NCBI GenBank assembly: GCA_027575765.1 | Contig: JANBPT010000058.1 | Coordinates: forward strand, 24,101-88,100 | Direction: 5' to 3' | Origin: Tieghemiomyces parasiticus | Taxonomy: Eukaryota; Kickxellomycota; Dimargaritomycetes; Dimargaritales; Dimargaritaceae | Length of the DNA stretch: 64,000 nucleotides | Part shown: one piece after another, positions 23,601-31,235 of the stretch | Position numbering within the stretch: position 1 is the first letter of the stretch | Layout of the letters: every line of letters starts with the position of its first letter | The notes under the pieces: generated by a model | Seen by the model: the letters and a program-made list of their open reading frames with translations, nothing else | Database searches by the model: none | What the model was told of the DNA's origin: nothing | Position numbers and translations under genes: made by a program

Positions 23601-24281
23601 GCCGCGATGGAATTAGCCCAGATGTGCGTCCAGGCCCAGTGGGACACCGAGTCCCCGTTGAAACAGGTGCCGTTCTTTACCCGTGACTTAATCCGTGCGG
23701 CCCGCGAGGCGGGGGTGGAGTCGGTGTTCGACCTGATGGAGATGGAGGATGCCGACCGCCAGGCCCTGCTGGCCCCGCTGCAGCCCCGCCAGATCGCCGA
23801 GGTGGCCGCGTTCGTCAACCGCTACCCGGAGATTGAAGTCCAGTACGATGTCCCAGACCGTGAACAGCTGGTCACCGGCCAAGCAGCCAGTGTCCGCGTG
23901 GTCCTCGAGCGGGAGGTCAACGACGAGGACGAGGACGATGAAGAGAAGAGTAAGGCTGCCCAACCCCCGGTCAACGTCGGTCCCGTGGTGGCCAAATACT
24001 TCCCGTACGCCAAGGACGAAGGCTGGTGGCTTGTCCTGGGGGATCCCAAGACTCACACGCTGGCCTCTATCAAGCGGGTCAACTTCCAGCAACGCCTTAA
24101 CGTCAAGCTTGATTTCATGGCCCCCGAACAGCCCGGCGATTACACGTACCAGCTATACCTCATGTGCGACTCATACCTTGGATGTGATCAGGAGTTCGAG
24201 GTCAAGCTGCACGTTGAACCTGATGATGATGCGGACGAGGAGAGCGGGTCTGACAGCGGCGAGGAGTCTAGTGAGAATTAG
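17628..24281 (+). CDS. BRR2: U5 snRNP helicase Brr2
   Basis: This intronless frame encodes 2217 residues (human SNRNP200 has about 2136). It is the Ski2-like ATPase that unwinds U4/U6 during spliceosome activation. The start MAEEFAKNDQYRYAANSNLV matches the family. After an N-terminal region with an acidic patch (EDETSDEENDNEDDD) come two complete helicase cassettes, each with RecA pair, winged helix and Sec63 unit. Cassette 1 is the active one: APTGAGKT (537-544), DEIH (650-653), SATLPN, QMLGRAGRPQFD. Cassette 2 has APPGSGKT (1384-1391) and the degenerate DDLH (1491-1494) typical of the C-terminal pseudo-helicase. The C-terminus ends in an acidic Ser/Glu tail. It is the longest gene of the window, strongly GC3-biased, which fits high conservation and expression. 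Confidence 0.98.
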   Translation: MAEEFAKNDQYRYAANSNLVLQADRSGLARRGKEPTGEAETLWGKVDIRDMGTRAQRETAPVQRKAKKTHKRPTGGDGHGRTSTVLAAAADLEGLNYHPRTPETRAVLDLILALIHPYLGDQSQEVIRSAADEVLEVLKNDHLRDPDRHKEIDTVLDSRLTADQFAKLVQLGKRITDYHPDDGSGAGDEDGKTPRPGRDADTLDDELGVAVVFDQGDEEDETSDEENDNEDDDAAAMDEDNEVVVGAKVTDTAAANDEVDAGDHNERTEETVYLRGTQGAAGPDRVQPQDVDAFWLQRLIGRAYPDSHVTAEKTTDCLALLASADLSTRECENQLMELFDYTHFDMVKLLTHNRDAVYWGTMLARSAGRDEEHRAVREQMRVRGLTDLLAAVDGSTDAEAEDTSAWVPSADGDRSLSPDRQARRAPRATVAGAVPSRAPQQALDLEALAFHQGGHLMANRRCRLPDGSFKRTRKGYEEIHVPAPTAPPFADTETLVPIAELPTWAQPAFGGNTSLNRVQSQLYPAAFQGDANLLLCAPTGAGKTNVAMLTILRTVSAFRDPATGIIDADRFKIVYVAPMKALVQEVVGNLGARLEPLGLRVAELTGDVQLTKQQIAETQVLVTTPEKWDVVTRKATDRSYTNLVRLIIVDEIHLLHDDRGPVLESIVARTLRAVETTKEPVRLVGLSATLPNYADVAAFLRVDPAVGLFHFDAAYRPCPLKQEFIGITERKAIKRLQVMNEVTYDKVMEQAGRNQTLVFVHSRKETVKTARAVRDLALERDTIGQFLRQAAASREVLQTEAATARDPALQELLPFGFAVHHAGLVRTDRTLVEELFADGHIQVLVSTATLAWGVNLPAHSVIIKGTQVYNPSRGAWTELSPQDVLQMLGRAGRPQFDTFGEGIIITTQRELQFYLSLLNEQLPIESQLLSRLPDLLNAEVALGTVRSRADAVRWLGYTYLYVRMLRNPALYGAADPADDPALLQRRTDLAHAAALALEKSRLIRYDARTGTIQGTELGRIASHYYLGHTSVATYDRHLTPTMGEIELFRLFALSGEFAAIPVREEEKLELAKLLERVPVPVKEGVDEPTAKVNVLLQAYISQLRLDGFALVADLVYVTQSAGRILRAMFEICLKCRWAQLARRVLAMCKMVERRMWGSMSPLRQFKFLPADLLRRLERKAIPWERFHDMDPHALGELVMNAKAGAVLHKCVHQVPRLNVRAHVQPVTRSLLRFELTLTPDFLWDERVHGRAEGFWLLVEDVDAEMVLYAEPFVLKQSYATDEHVTVFTVPLGEPLPPNYFVSAVSDRWLGSETRLPVSFKHLLLPDRYPPPTELLDMQALPVTALRHPAAEARYRAAGVSTFNPVQTQTFNALYHTDLNAFVGAPPGSGKTVCAEFALLRLWNQPAPEDLAVRRRAVYLAPHADSLALRLRDWRRAFPDRVFESLSGELTADLKLLERADVVLATPAQWDVVSRRWMQRRHVQSVGLVLADDLHMIGSASGPTYEVVVSRMRFMAAQLQNGLRLVGLATSLANARDVGDWLGVADSAAFFNFNPLVRPVPLEISIQSFKVPHFPSLMLAMARPAYLAAGEAADAGRNALVFVPSRRQCRLTAAELLHLAAADDVPDRFRGDAAKTDTAMDEDGEEDPVADLLSHVTDPALAELLAQGVGYYHETLTEGDRRVVAALFQRGALRALVAAREACWGLGLHAHTVVVMGAQYYDGREHRYADYPVPEVLQMAGLACRPGVDPAGRCVLLCQSHKKDFYKKFLHEPLPVESHLDQSLHDHFNAAVVTRTVENYQDAVDFLTWTFLYRRLTKNPNYYGLQGVSPSHLSDHLSELVETTLDDLAATKCIAVEDEANVTPLNLGMIAAYYNISYITIETFSISLTEETRLKGLLEVVSAAAEFEPFAVRHREDAVLRRIYERVPVKLARPDFRTAHVKCSVLLQAHFARLQLPPDLASDQAQILGKVIPLLQAAVDVLSSHGWLRPALAAMELAQMCVQAQWDTESPLKQVPFFTRDLIRAAREAGVESVFDLMEMEDADRQALLAPLQPRQIAEVAAFVNRYPEIEVQYDVPDREQLVTGQAASVRVVLEREVNDEDEDDEEKSKAAQPPVNVGPVVAKYFPYAKDEGWWLVLGDPKTHTLASIKRVNFQQRLNVKLDFMAPEQPGDYTYQLYLMCDSYLGCDQEFEVKLHVEPDDDADEESGSDSGEESSEN

Positions 24282-24631
24282 GGTGTTATGTAGAGGCCTG
24301 CTGTTTATCATTATGATCTATACCCACATTTTCTATCGGTTTTAGCGCCTTCATGTTTTAGTAAATTAATATCATCTAACAATGGAACACGGACATTGCT
24401 TGGGCTTGGAATACTATTGCTGGCCAGTATATTCGACTGGCAGCCTACCGGTCAAGTGGACACGTCATTAATGCGAGGCTTTACGAACGTTGTTGATGGG
24501 GGTACGCTCGACAGGCTTTGAGAAGATGCCCCGCGGCACTTGACGGTCAACCCCACATGTACCCCTTTGCCCCTCGACATCCTCATTGCACGATTCTCAT
24601 TTGTCAATTACAACAGCTTCTAACTTCCGCC
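24282..24631. other. Spacer between BRR2 and frataxin
   Basis: 350 nt holding the BRR2 3' flank and the frataxin promoter. Nothing else is seen. Confidence 0.6.
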
Positions 24632-25533
24632 ATGGCACGCCTACCTAACCTCTTCACCACTGGGGTTGCCTCTCTGCGGCGGCACCTCCTACCGGCCGAC
24701 CGGGTGCCGCCTGGACGGCGACTGATTAGCAGCGCCCGTATTCCGGACCGCGTCGCTATTAGCCGTCAAGCTGCCCTTGTAACCGGCACCTTCGGTGCCG
24801 CTGCCCTTCGCCCCGCCCAGACCACTTGTTCATTCGCCCTGCAGCCGCGTCGCACTACCCATTCTGCCTCGGGATTCGTGATCAGGTAGGTAGAACGGCC
24901 TCCAGCGAATAGAGAACGTAGTGCGCAATGCTAATGAAATACTCGTCCGTTACGTAGGAATTCTATTAACAGGCCAGGCTAGCTACCTTGCTGCTCCACC
25001 GACATGTGCCTGAATTATTGCTAGCGACCTGACCGACTCCGAGTACCACGACATCTCCCGGGATACCATGGAGACCCTACATGACAACCTCGAGGTACTG
25101 TGCGAGGAAACCGATTTGCCAGGTTTTGACGTTGAATACACTGTAAGTGACAAACTCTATTACCTGTCCGTGCCTTGTCTCGACGATACTTCTGTTCAAT
25201 AGATAGGGTATACGTCTGGCGCTTGGCCCGAGCCCCGCCCTCACAGCTCTTTTTTTATTGCGTCGCCTCTTTGCTTCACCTTATATTGCCTACCCGACTT
25301 ATGTACAGAGTGGTGTAATGACCTTGTGTCTGGGGAGCCATGGCACCTACGTAGTCAACAAGCAGCCGCCCAATAAGCAGATTTGGTTGTCGTCACCGAC
25401 CAGCGGGCCCAAACGGTTTGACTACGACCGGGGGTCGGGCCGGTGGTTCTACCACCGTGACAGCAGCACCTTGGACGGGCTCCTCAATACTGAGCTATCC
25501 GCCATCGTCGGGGATGCTGTTAAGGTCTTGTGA
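24632..25533 (+). CDS. YFH1: Frataxin, mitochondrial iron-sulfur assembly protein
   Basis: This is a 198-residue frataxin, the mitochondrial activator of the Nfs1-Isu Fe-S cluster assembly complex. Three exons are 24632-24885, 25025-25142 and 25309-25533. Introns are GTAGGT...TAG (phase 2) and GTAAGT...CAG (phase 0). Exon 1 encodes an Arg-rich presequence. Exon 2 gives the acidic first helix ([20 protein letters not shown]) ending in GFDVEYT. Exon 3 gives the beta-sheet core: [37 protein letters not shown], then the C-terminal helix [16 protein letters not shown]. The signature [20 protein letters not shown] is intact. The frame is broken without both splices, which fixes the exon borders. 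Confidence 0.95.
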
Positions 25534-26133
25534 GGAAGGTGCACATGGATAAGGATATACCTCCTGCGCAGGGTCCTCTGGCATTTCATGGCTGGAGGAA
25601 CTAGGCCGTAGCCCGACGCAATTGCTCCTCCACCCTGATTAGACACAATAAACCGGTGATAGCTATGAGAGTAGAGTAGAGTAGATGCGAAATGCTTTTC
25701 GGCGGATAAGCCTAAAGTACATCGCTAGCTTTAGCATGGCTTTCCGGCCTAGGGAATGACCTTGGTGCCGCCAGGGAAGAGTGTCAGCATATTGAGCTAC
25801 TGTCATAGCCGGGGCCTGGGGACTGGCCTGCCAAAGTATGGTTCCTTGTAAGCAATGCGTGACTAGCCCTATCTGAATAGGCATCCTGCGGCCTGGTCGC
25901 CAAACTCCTTACCCCGCCACTGCATCTACCATCTTCGTGTTCACTCATATCTGCATTCACCCCACCAGTACCGCGATTTCGTCTCTGGGCTGTCGCTTAG
26001 CCCGCTTTTATCCCTACCGTCGAGATTTGACTGGTAATCCTCCATCGCTTGCGGCCATCGCTAAAAGTATCCCCTCCCCAGCGTCCACCTTCCCGCTCAG
26101 TGGGGTTCTACCCTTGGCGTTTCCCCTACCCGG
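25534..26133. other. Intergenic, frataxin to AP-3 beta
   Basis: 600 nt with no supported gene. The last ~200 nt are pyrimidine-rich leader of the AP-3 beta gene. Confidence 0.55.
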
Positions 26134-28812
26134 ATGGCTGAGTACTTTAACCGCGCGGCGGCCCTGGCCCAGAGCGCGGCGGAGCTCTCCAAGCGCGTAT
26201 CAGAGGGCCTGGTCGAAAACGCCAAGGACTTCGGGTTCGAGAACCCGGTGCAATTCTACGATACGGCCGAACTCAAACTGTCGGACGTGCGTGAGAAGCT
26301 AGCCTCGCGGGCGGACCGCGATAAACTGGAAGGCATGAAACGGCTAGTGGCCGTGATTGCGAAGGGCCACGACGCCTCACCGTACTTCCCCGATGTGGTC
26401 AAGAACGTGGCCGTAGGCAACTTGGAGATCCGCCAGCTGGTCTACATTTATCTGCTTCGGTACGCCGAACAGGAACAGGACCTGGCCCTGCTGGCCATTA
26501 ATACCTTTCAGAAGGATCTGAGCGATACCCATGCCGGCATCCGCGTCATGGCTCTCCGCGTGCTGTCTAGCATCCGTGTGCCGCTAATTAGTTCCATTGT
26601 CATGATGGCCATCCAGAAGGGAGTCACCGACCGCTCCTCGTCCGTGCGCAAGACCGCGGCGTACGCTATCCCCAAATTATACAGCCTCGACCCCGAGACC
26701 GCCCCCGGATTGGTGGCGGTGGTCCGCGTCCTGCTGAACGATAACAGTCCCATTACCATCGGGAGTGCCATCCAGGCTTTCAACGAGGTCTGTCCCGACC
26801 GGTTTGACCTTATCCACCCGCATTTCGCCAAACTGTGTGATATGCTCATCGACGCTGACGAGTGGGGCCAGATCGCTATTGTCAACCTCCTCCTGCGCTA
26901 CGCTCGGACTCAGTTTACCAACCCCAATCCGGTCCCTTTAAAACCCGAGGTCGACGGGTCGGCCGCCCGTGTGTCCTCAGGTCGATCGGCTGAAGGGTAC
27001 GAGTCCATCTCCGACGACGATGACCAACACACCACTGATTCAACCTCGTCGACTTCGCCACCGGCCCTTGACCCGGACCACGTTCTCCTCCTCCAAGCCT
27101 TCTGGCCGCTCCTCCAGAGTGACAACTGCGCGGTGGTCATGGCAGTGGTGGCAGCCCTTTACCACCTTGGCCCCGTCGGCGACCTTCCTCGGGTGGTCAA
27201 ACCGCTGATCCGGGTGCTGCGTGCGGGCCACGAACTCGAGTACGCCGTGCTCACTCAGGTGGCCGTTATCTGTGACCGAAGGCCCGATCTATTCCACGGC
27301 CACCTCCGTCATTTTTTTGTGGTGCCAACCGATCCGGCTTACGTTTGGCAACTCAAACTGCGAATCCTGCGCGCCGCCGTCTCCCCGCCCCACACCCCCA
27401 CGCTTTTGCGGGAACTCCAGCGGTACCTCCAAACGGGATCCACCGATCTAGTGCGCGCCACCGTGCTCACCATAGCCCACTGCGCCGTTACGCTGCCCCG
27501 TGAAGCCGGGCACCGCGACCCATGTTTGCGCGGCCTTATCATTCTAACCCGCCACCGGGACGCCGACATCGCCGGGTACGCTGTGGAAAGTCTGCGCACG
27601 GTGATCCTCGCCGGGTGCGCAGCCGATTGTCTCCATGCCGTCCTAGTAGATCTGCTCAGTCTCCTCACGGGCCCCACCACCCCGACTGCGCGCGCCGCTA
27701 TTTACGATTTGGTCGGCCGCCACGCCGCAGATCTGCACGATCACGTGGTAGATGCCCTAAGACTCGGTGGCCGCATGTTCCGCGAGGAACCTGCCGAGGT
27801 TAAACTGCAGATCATTACTCTGGCCGCCCGCGCCTTAGCCACATTGTGCCTCGACCCAGCAAAGCCTATGCCAGAGGAACAGGAGGAAGTGGATAGTGAG
27901 GAAGGGCAGCGCTCTCCCCCTATAGCGCCGTTGGCTCGCTACCTTTTCACCCTGGCCCGGTACGACCTTGAGTTTGACGTCCGCGACCGTGCGCGGTTCC
28001 TTCAGGCACTCGTCCAACCGATCCTCGACCGCGAAGCCGGCACGCCACCACCGGACGAGCCGCACCTGGCTGCCTTGCAGACGGCCTTAGCCCAGGCGTT
28101 TCTAGAGGACGATGCGCAACCTTCGGCCATAGTTAAGGCGCCCACGGGTCCGGCGTCCTCACAAGGTACGACCAGCCAATTCACCCTCGGCTCTTTGGCC
28201 CTGGTCTTGGGCCGCCCTGTGCCCGGGTACCACAATCTGCCCACCTGGCCGACCACCCGGCCGTCGCCAGTAGACCGTGGCACTGGCCAACCGGCCAGCA
28301 TGTCCGCCGTGCCCTCGGCTCGGTCGGCCCTGTACGACGCCCACCCACGCATCATCGCTACCGCCTCGGCTGTCGAATCGAGTACGAGCAGCGGCGGCCA
28401 CCGGACCGCTGCCACCGCCCGTGCCGCGGCACCCGGGAAACACTTCAAGACGCTGGATGATTTCTATAGCGACGACGATACTGCCGAGATTTTAGCGGCG
28501 GCGGCGGCCAAGGCCAACCCGGCATCATCGGGGGCTTTCCCATCGCACAAGGGACGAAGCCAGTACCAGGAATCCGAATCTGACGAGCTTTCGTCCTCGT
28601 CGCCCGTCCACGCTAAGGAAGTCACAATGGGCCGGGACGGTGCGGAGTATTCCTATTCGGATTCGTACGATTCGTATTCGGCAGATAGCAGCACCACTGG
28701 CAGTAGTTTCTATTCGTCAGGCGAGGGTCGGAGCGACTACGACTCAGAAGACCCGTCTGACAGCGATGACGGCCCCACCTCTGAGAAGCGGACCCTCGTC
28801 AGCCAGGCATAG
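26134..28812 (+). CDS. APL6: AP-3 complex subunit beta
   Basis: This is an 892-residue intronless beta-adaptin of the AP-3 coat, which carries cargo from Golgi/endosome to the vacuole. The N-terminal trunk shows the adaptin start and heat-like repeats: AELKLSDVREKLASRADRDK, GMKRLVAVIAKGHDASPYFP, DVVKNVAVGNLEIRQLVYIY, LLRYAEQEQDLALLAINTFQ and DRSSSVRKTAAYAIPKLYSL. The segment GNLEIRQLVYIYLLRYAEQ with NTFQKDL is characteristic of AP3B and not AP-1/2 beta. A Ser/Asp acidic insertion lies near residues 285-305. The C-terminal ~150 residues are a Ser/Asp/Tyr-rich hinge (YSYSDSYDSYSADSST), and no appendage domain follows, so it is shorter than animal AP3B1 but close to yeast Apl6. Confidence 0.93.
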   Translation: MAEYFNRAAALAQSAAELSKRVSEGLVENAKDFGFENPVQFYDTAELKLSDVREKLASRADRDKLEGMKRLVAVIAKGHDASPYFPDVVKNVAVGNLEIRQLVYIYLLRYAEQEQDLALLAINTFQKDLSDTHAGIRVMALRVLSSIRVPLISSIVMMAIQKGVTDRSSSVRKTAAYAIPKLYSLDPETAPGLVAVVRVLLNDNSPITIGSAIQAFNEVCPDRFDLIHPHFAKLCDMLIDADEWGQIAIVNLLLRYARTQFTNPNPVPLKPEVDGSAARVSSGRSAEGYESISDDDDQHTTDSTSSTSPPALDPDHVLLLQAFWPLLQSDNCAVVMAVVAALYHLGPVGDLPRVVKPLIRVLRAGHELEYAVLTQVAVICDRRPDLFHGHLRHFFVVPTDPAYVWQLKLRILRAAVSPPHTPTLLRELQRYLQTGSTDLVRATVLTIAHCAVTLPREAGHRDPCLRGLIILTRHRDADIAGYAVESLRTVILAGCAADCLHAVLVDLLSLLTGPTTPTARAAIYDLVGRHAADLHDHVVDALRLGGRMFREEPAEVKLQIITLAARALATLCLDPAKPMPEEQEEVDSEEGQRSPPIAPLARYLFTLARYDLEFDVRDRARFLQALVQPILDREAGTPPPDEPHLAALQTALAQAFLEDDAQPSAIVKAPTGPASSQGTTSQFTLGSLALVLGRPVPGYHNLPTWPTTRPSPVDRGTGQPASMSAVPSARSALYDAHPRIIATASAVESSTSSGGHRTAATARAAAPGKHFKTLDDFYSDDDTAEILAAAAAKANPASSGAFPSHKGRSQYQESESDELSSSSPVHAKEVTMGRDGAEYSYSDSYDSYSADSSTTGSSFYSSGEGRSDYDSEDPSDSDDGPTSEKRTLVSQA

Positions 28813-29199
28813 CAGCCGAGGCTGTGTGCGTGTGTGTGTTTTGGTGGAGGGAAGGATTTGATTTCTCCTAAAAAGTCATTTGCCCGCATTGACAAATACA
28901 GATACCTTCCATAATCCTTTCACTGTTTAAATTCCTACACCCCTTGAAAATACTAATCAGAAGAACATTTTGAGACGAGATGATATTCAATTAATCAAGT
29001 GATAACCTGGCAAGGCCCATCGAGTTTGAAAGCACTATAAAAAAAAGGCAAAAAAGAGATGGTTGAACGGTAGGACTACATATAGAACAGAGCGCAATGG
29101 TAGGGGAGTTAGGAAGGCGAGTACGGAATGTTTCGGTACATCATGAGGAAGGCAGCCATAGGAGCGTAGGCAGAGAGCTTGAGCTCACCCTGAGCGAGT
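28813..29199. other. Convergent spacer, AP-3 beta and NHP10
   Basis: 387 nt, AT-rich, between two converging genes, with an A-rich run (29038-29050). It is the 3' flank of both. Confidence 0.6.
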
Positions 29200-30660
29200 T
29201 TACCCCTCATCTGGGACGTCCGAACCCAGCTCAATGTCACCCTCCTCCTCTTCGTCACCTAGTGCTTCTTCCTCATCAGCGGGGTCGGCTAGTAACGAGC
29301 CGTCGTCGTCGCCTGGAGACCGCGGGGCGGCTGAGCCTTCGGCGGAGAGCGGGCGCTCCGGAATGTCGGCGGCTGGGACAGACGAGGCCGCTTCAGCAAT
29401 CCCCGCTGCCTTTTCGGCCTTAGCCGTCGTGCGGTACTCGTCGTACTCCCGATGGTAGGCATCGTAGTAAGGCTGGTGGTGATACCCCAATTAAGAAAAG
29501 GAGTGGGAAGGGGGAGGTAGGAGTTATCAGTACACATGGCTCATACGGTTAGCCCGGGATTGTCGATATCGATAGCAAGTAAATCCAAGTCACCGTCGGG
29601 CCACCCGCCGTTCTACAATTTCCCGAACTTACCTGCTTTTCCACTGATGGCAGCTGGTTCCAATTGTCGCTAATCAGCCGGGTAAGGTCGGTGCTGCTGT
29701 CGTTACCGTGCACCGCCTTGAGCCGGGCCAGTTCCTGGTCGCGGTACCGGAAGTAGGCATTCTGGGGTTTCTTGGGGGCGTTAGGGTCTTTGGGTCGCCG
29801 AGTCCGACGCTTCTTCTTGAGCGGGCCCTCGACCTCGTGGCTACTGTGGGCCGCAGTGTCGGTCTCGCCGCCGAAATCATCCGCAAACGAGTATGGATGC
29901 TGGGGTTGAAGGTGAAACGCGAGGGCGGCAGCAGATATATCGTCGTCGGAACTAAACAGCTCGTCGACCTCCTCGGCGGTGATATATGACGCCCAGACTT
30001 CGGGCTGGTACCGGCCTGTGCGGAGAATCTCGTGGTCCTCCGCATCTACCGCTGCCTGGAGCGAAGGTTTCTGGGCCAGGAGACGTAGGATACCCGCCCG
30101 GTCGATCGCGGAAGGGTCTAGGTGTACCACCTCTTGCTTAATACTAGATGGCGTAAGGAACCATATGGGCAGCAGTTTGGAGATATTTGGCGGTAATGGT
30201 TAGATAGAAAAAAGCGTGTGGGCCTAGCTAGGGGAAAAGCCGAGCCTAGACAGGTGCCTATTGTGGAGGTATCGGCGGTTCGCAAATTCACTGACGGCGG
30301 TTGGAGAGGACTTACCGAAGGTCGGCCTTGAGTCGCCGCAGTTTCATTTTGAGCCGGGACGTGGCCATAGCGTAGCTCATGGTGCGCTGGAGGATGGGTG
30401 GTGTGGAGAGTAGCACAGGCGCAGGGCGGGGTTAGACTCTACCTGAAGGGAAGGGGTGCGGGTCGGTGGCTGCTACCGACTTCGTGAAGTGGGCGCTTCA
30501 CTAGCAGATGGGCCCGCACAGTGGCACGGACTCTACATGTCTATGACCGGTGAGAGCGGTCAGTAGGGTCCCTGGCACTTACGAACTGAGCTTCGGTAAT
30601 GGCCTCCTGCGACATTTTGGTTTCTATCGGGATGTTGCCTAGTGGCGACAGGTGGGTCAT
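29200..30660 (-). CDS. NHP10: Nhp10-like HMG-box subunit of INO80
   Basis: This is a 310-residue nuclear protein reconstructed from four exons: 30660-30583, 30386-30316, 30143-29633 and 29472-29200. All introns are GT-AG (GTAAGT donors), and phases 0, 2 and 0 all close. The N-terminal helix RTMSYAMATSRLKMKLRRLK aligns well with the yeast Nhp10 N-terminus (remembered pattern LAIQRSRLSVKRLK). A basic stretch KKKRRTRRPK precedes one HMG box: DPNAPKKPQNAYFRYRDQEL...LISDNWNQLPSVEKQPYYDA. The box is split by the last intron between EKQ and PYYD. The tail is acidic (EEEALGDEEEEGDIE), as in Nhp10. The family binds DNA in the INO80 chromatin remodeller. The first ATG (30660) is likely but an acceptor-like CACTAG lies 35 nt downstream, so a further upstream exon cannot be excluded. 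Confidence 0.85.
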
Positions 30661-30743
30661 GGTCGTTGTCAAGGAATGGGACGGAGGGGTTCAGGGCAGG
30701 GTGTAACAGCCAGGATTCGGCGAACAAAGGTGCAAATATGTGA

Positions 30744-31235
30744 TTAGGACAATGTCTTCGATAGCAGAGGAAGTGGACGGGGGGTTAACGATGGGCCCTG
30801 CGGCAAAGTAGTATTGAAGGCCAATAAAAATCTGTGGAGGGCAGTGGGCTGGCGGAATGCCGTGGAATGGCAGACGTACCTTTTCGCCGCTGGTAGTGTC
30901 TGGTTATCCTGGCTATACACTTTCGTCCAAACGGAAGGTGGTGGCACAGATTCCGTGAGGGCACCAGTCAAGGCACAGAAAAGTAGTGGGAGGCGGGGAA
31001 AGAGGGAATCGTGTGGAGGCGACCTTTTGTTAGTAGTCGGGCGGAAGGCCATAGTTTCTAGGCCTAAGTGAGGTAGTATGCTTTCCTTTTTCCCCTCTAT
31101 GGCCATGCGTTGCCACGGCGAAGCACCTTCCAGAGTGGCCGTCGCCCAACTTACACTTTTGTAAGCCTCGCTTGCAGCGCACTGCTCGGCTAGCGCCTTG
31201 ACCTCCATGACCTTGTTGAATGTGGTGGAGCTCAT
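30744..31235 (-). CDS. Possible small multi-exon gene, unknown
   Basis: ATG at 31235 opens MSSTTFNKVMEVKALAEQC and ends at a strong GTAAGT donor after 27 codons (31155). A plausible continuation is a 29-nt exon 30908-30880 (DNQTLPAAK), with CAG before it and GTACGT after it. A last exon would follow from about 30832 to the TAA at 30744, giving ~65 residues. The first exon has coding-like composition, but the rest is speculative because the second intron would be only 48 nt. I recognise no family. It is oriented like NHP10 and ends ~80 nt before it, and phases do not allow it to be an upstream part of NHP10. Confidence 0.3.
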   Translation of the reverse strand: MSSTTFNKVMEVKALAEQCAASEAYKSVSWATATLEGASPWQRMAIEGKKESILPHLGLETMAFRPTTNKRSPPHDSLFPRLPLLFCALTGALTESVPPPSVWTKVYSQDNQTLPAAKRYVCHSTAFRQPTALHRFLLAFNTTLPQGPSLTPRPLPLLSKTLS

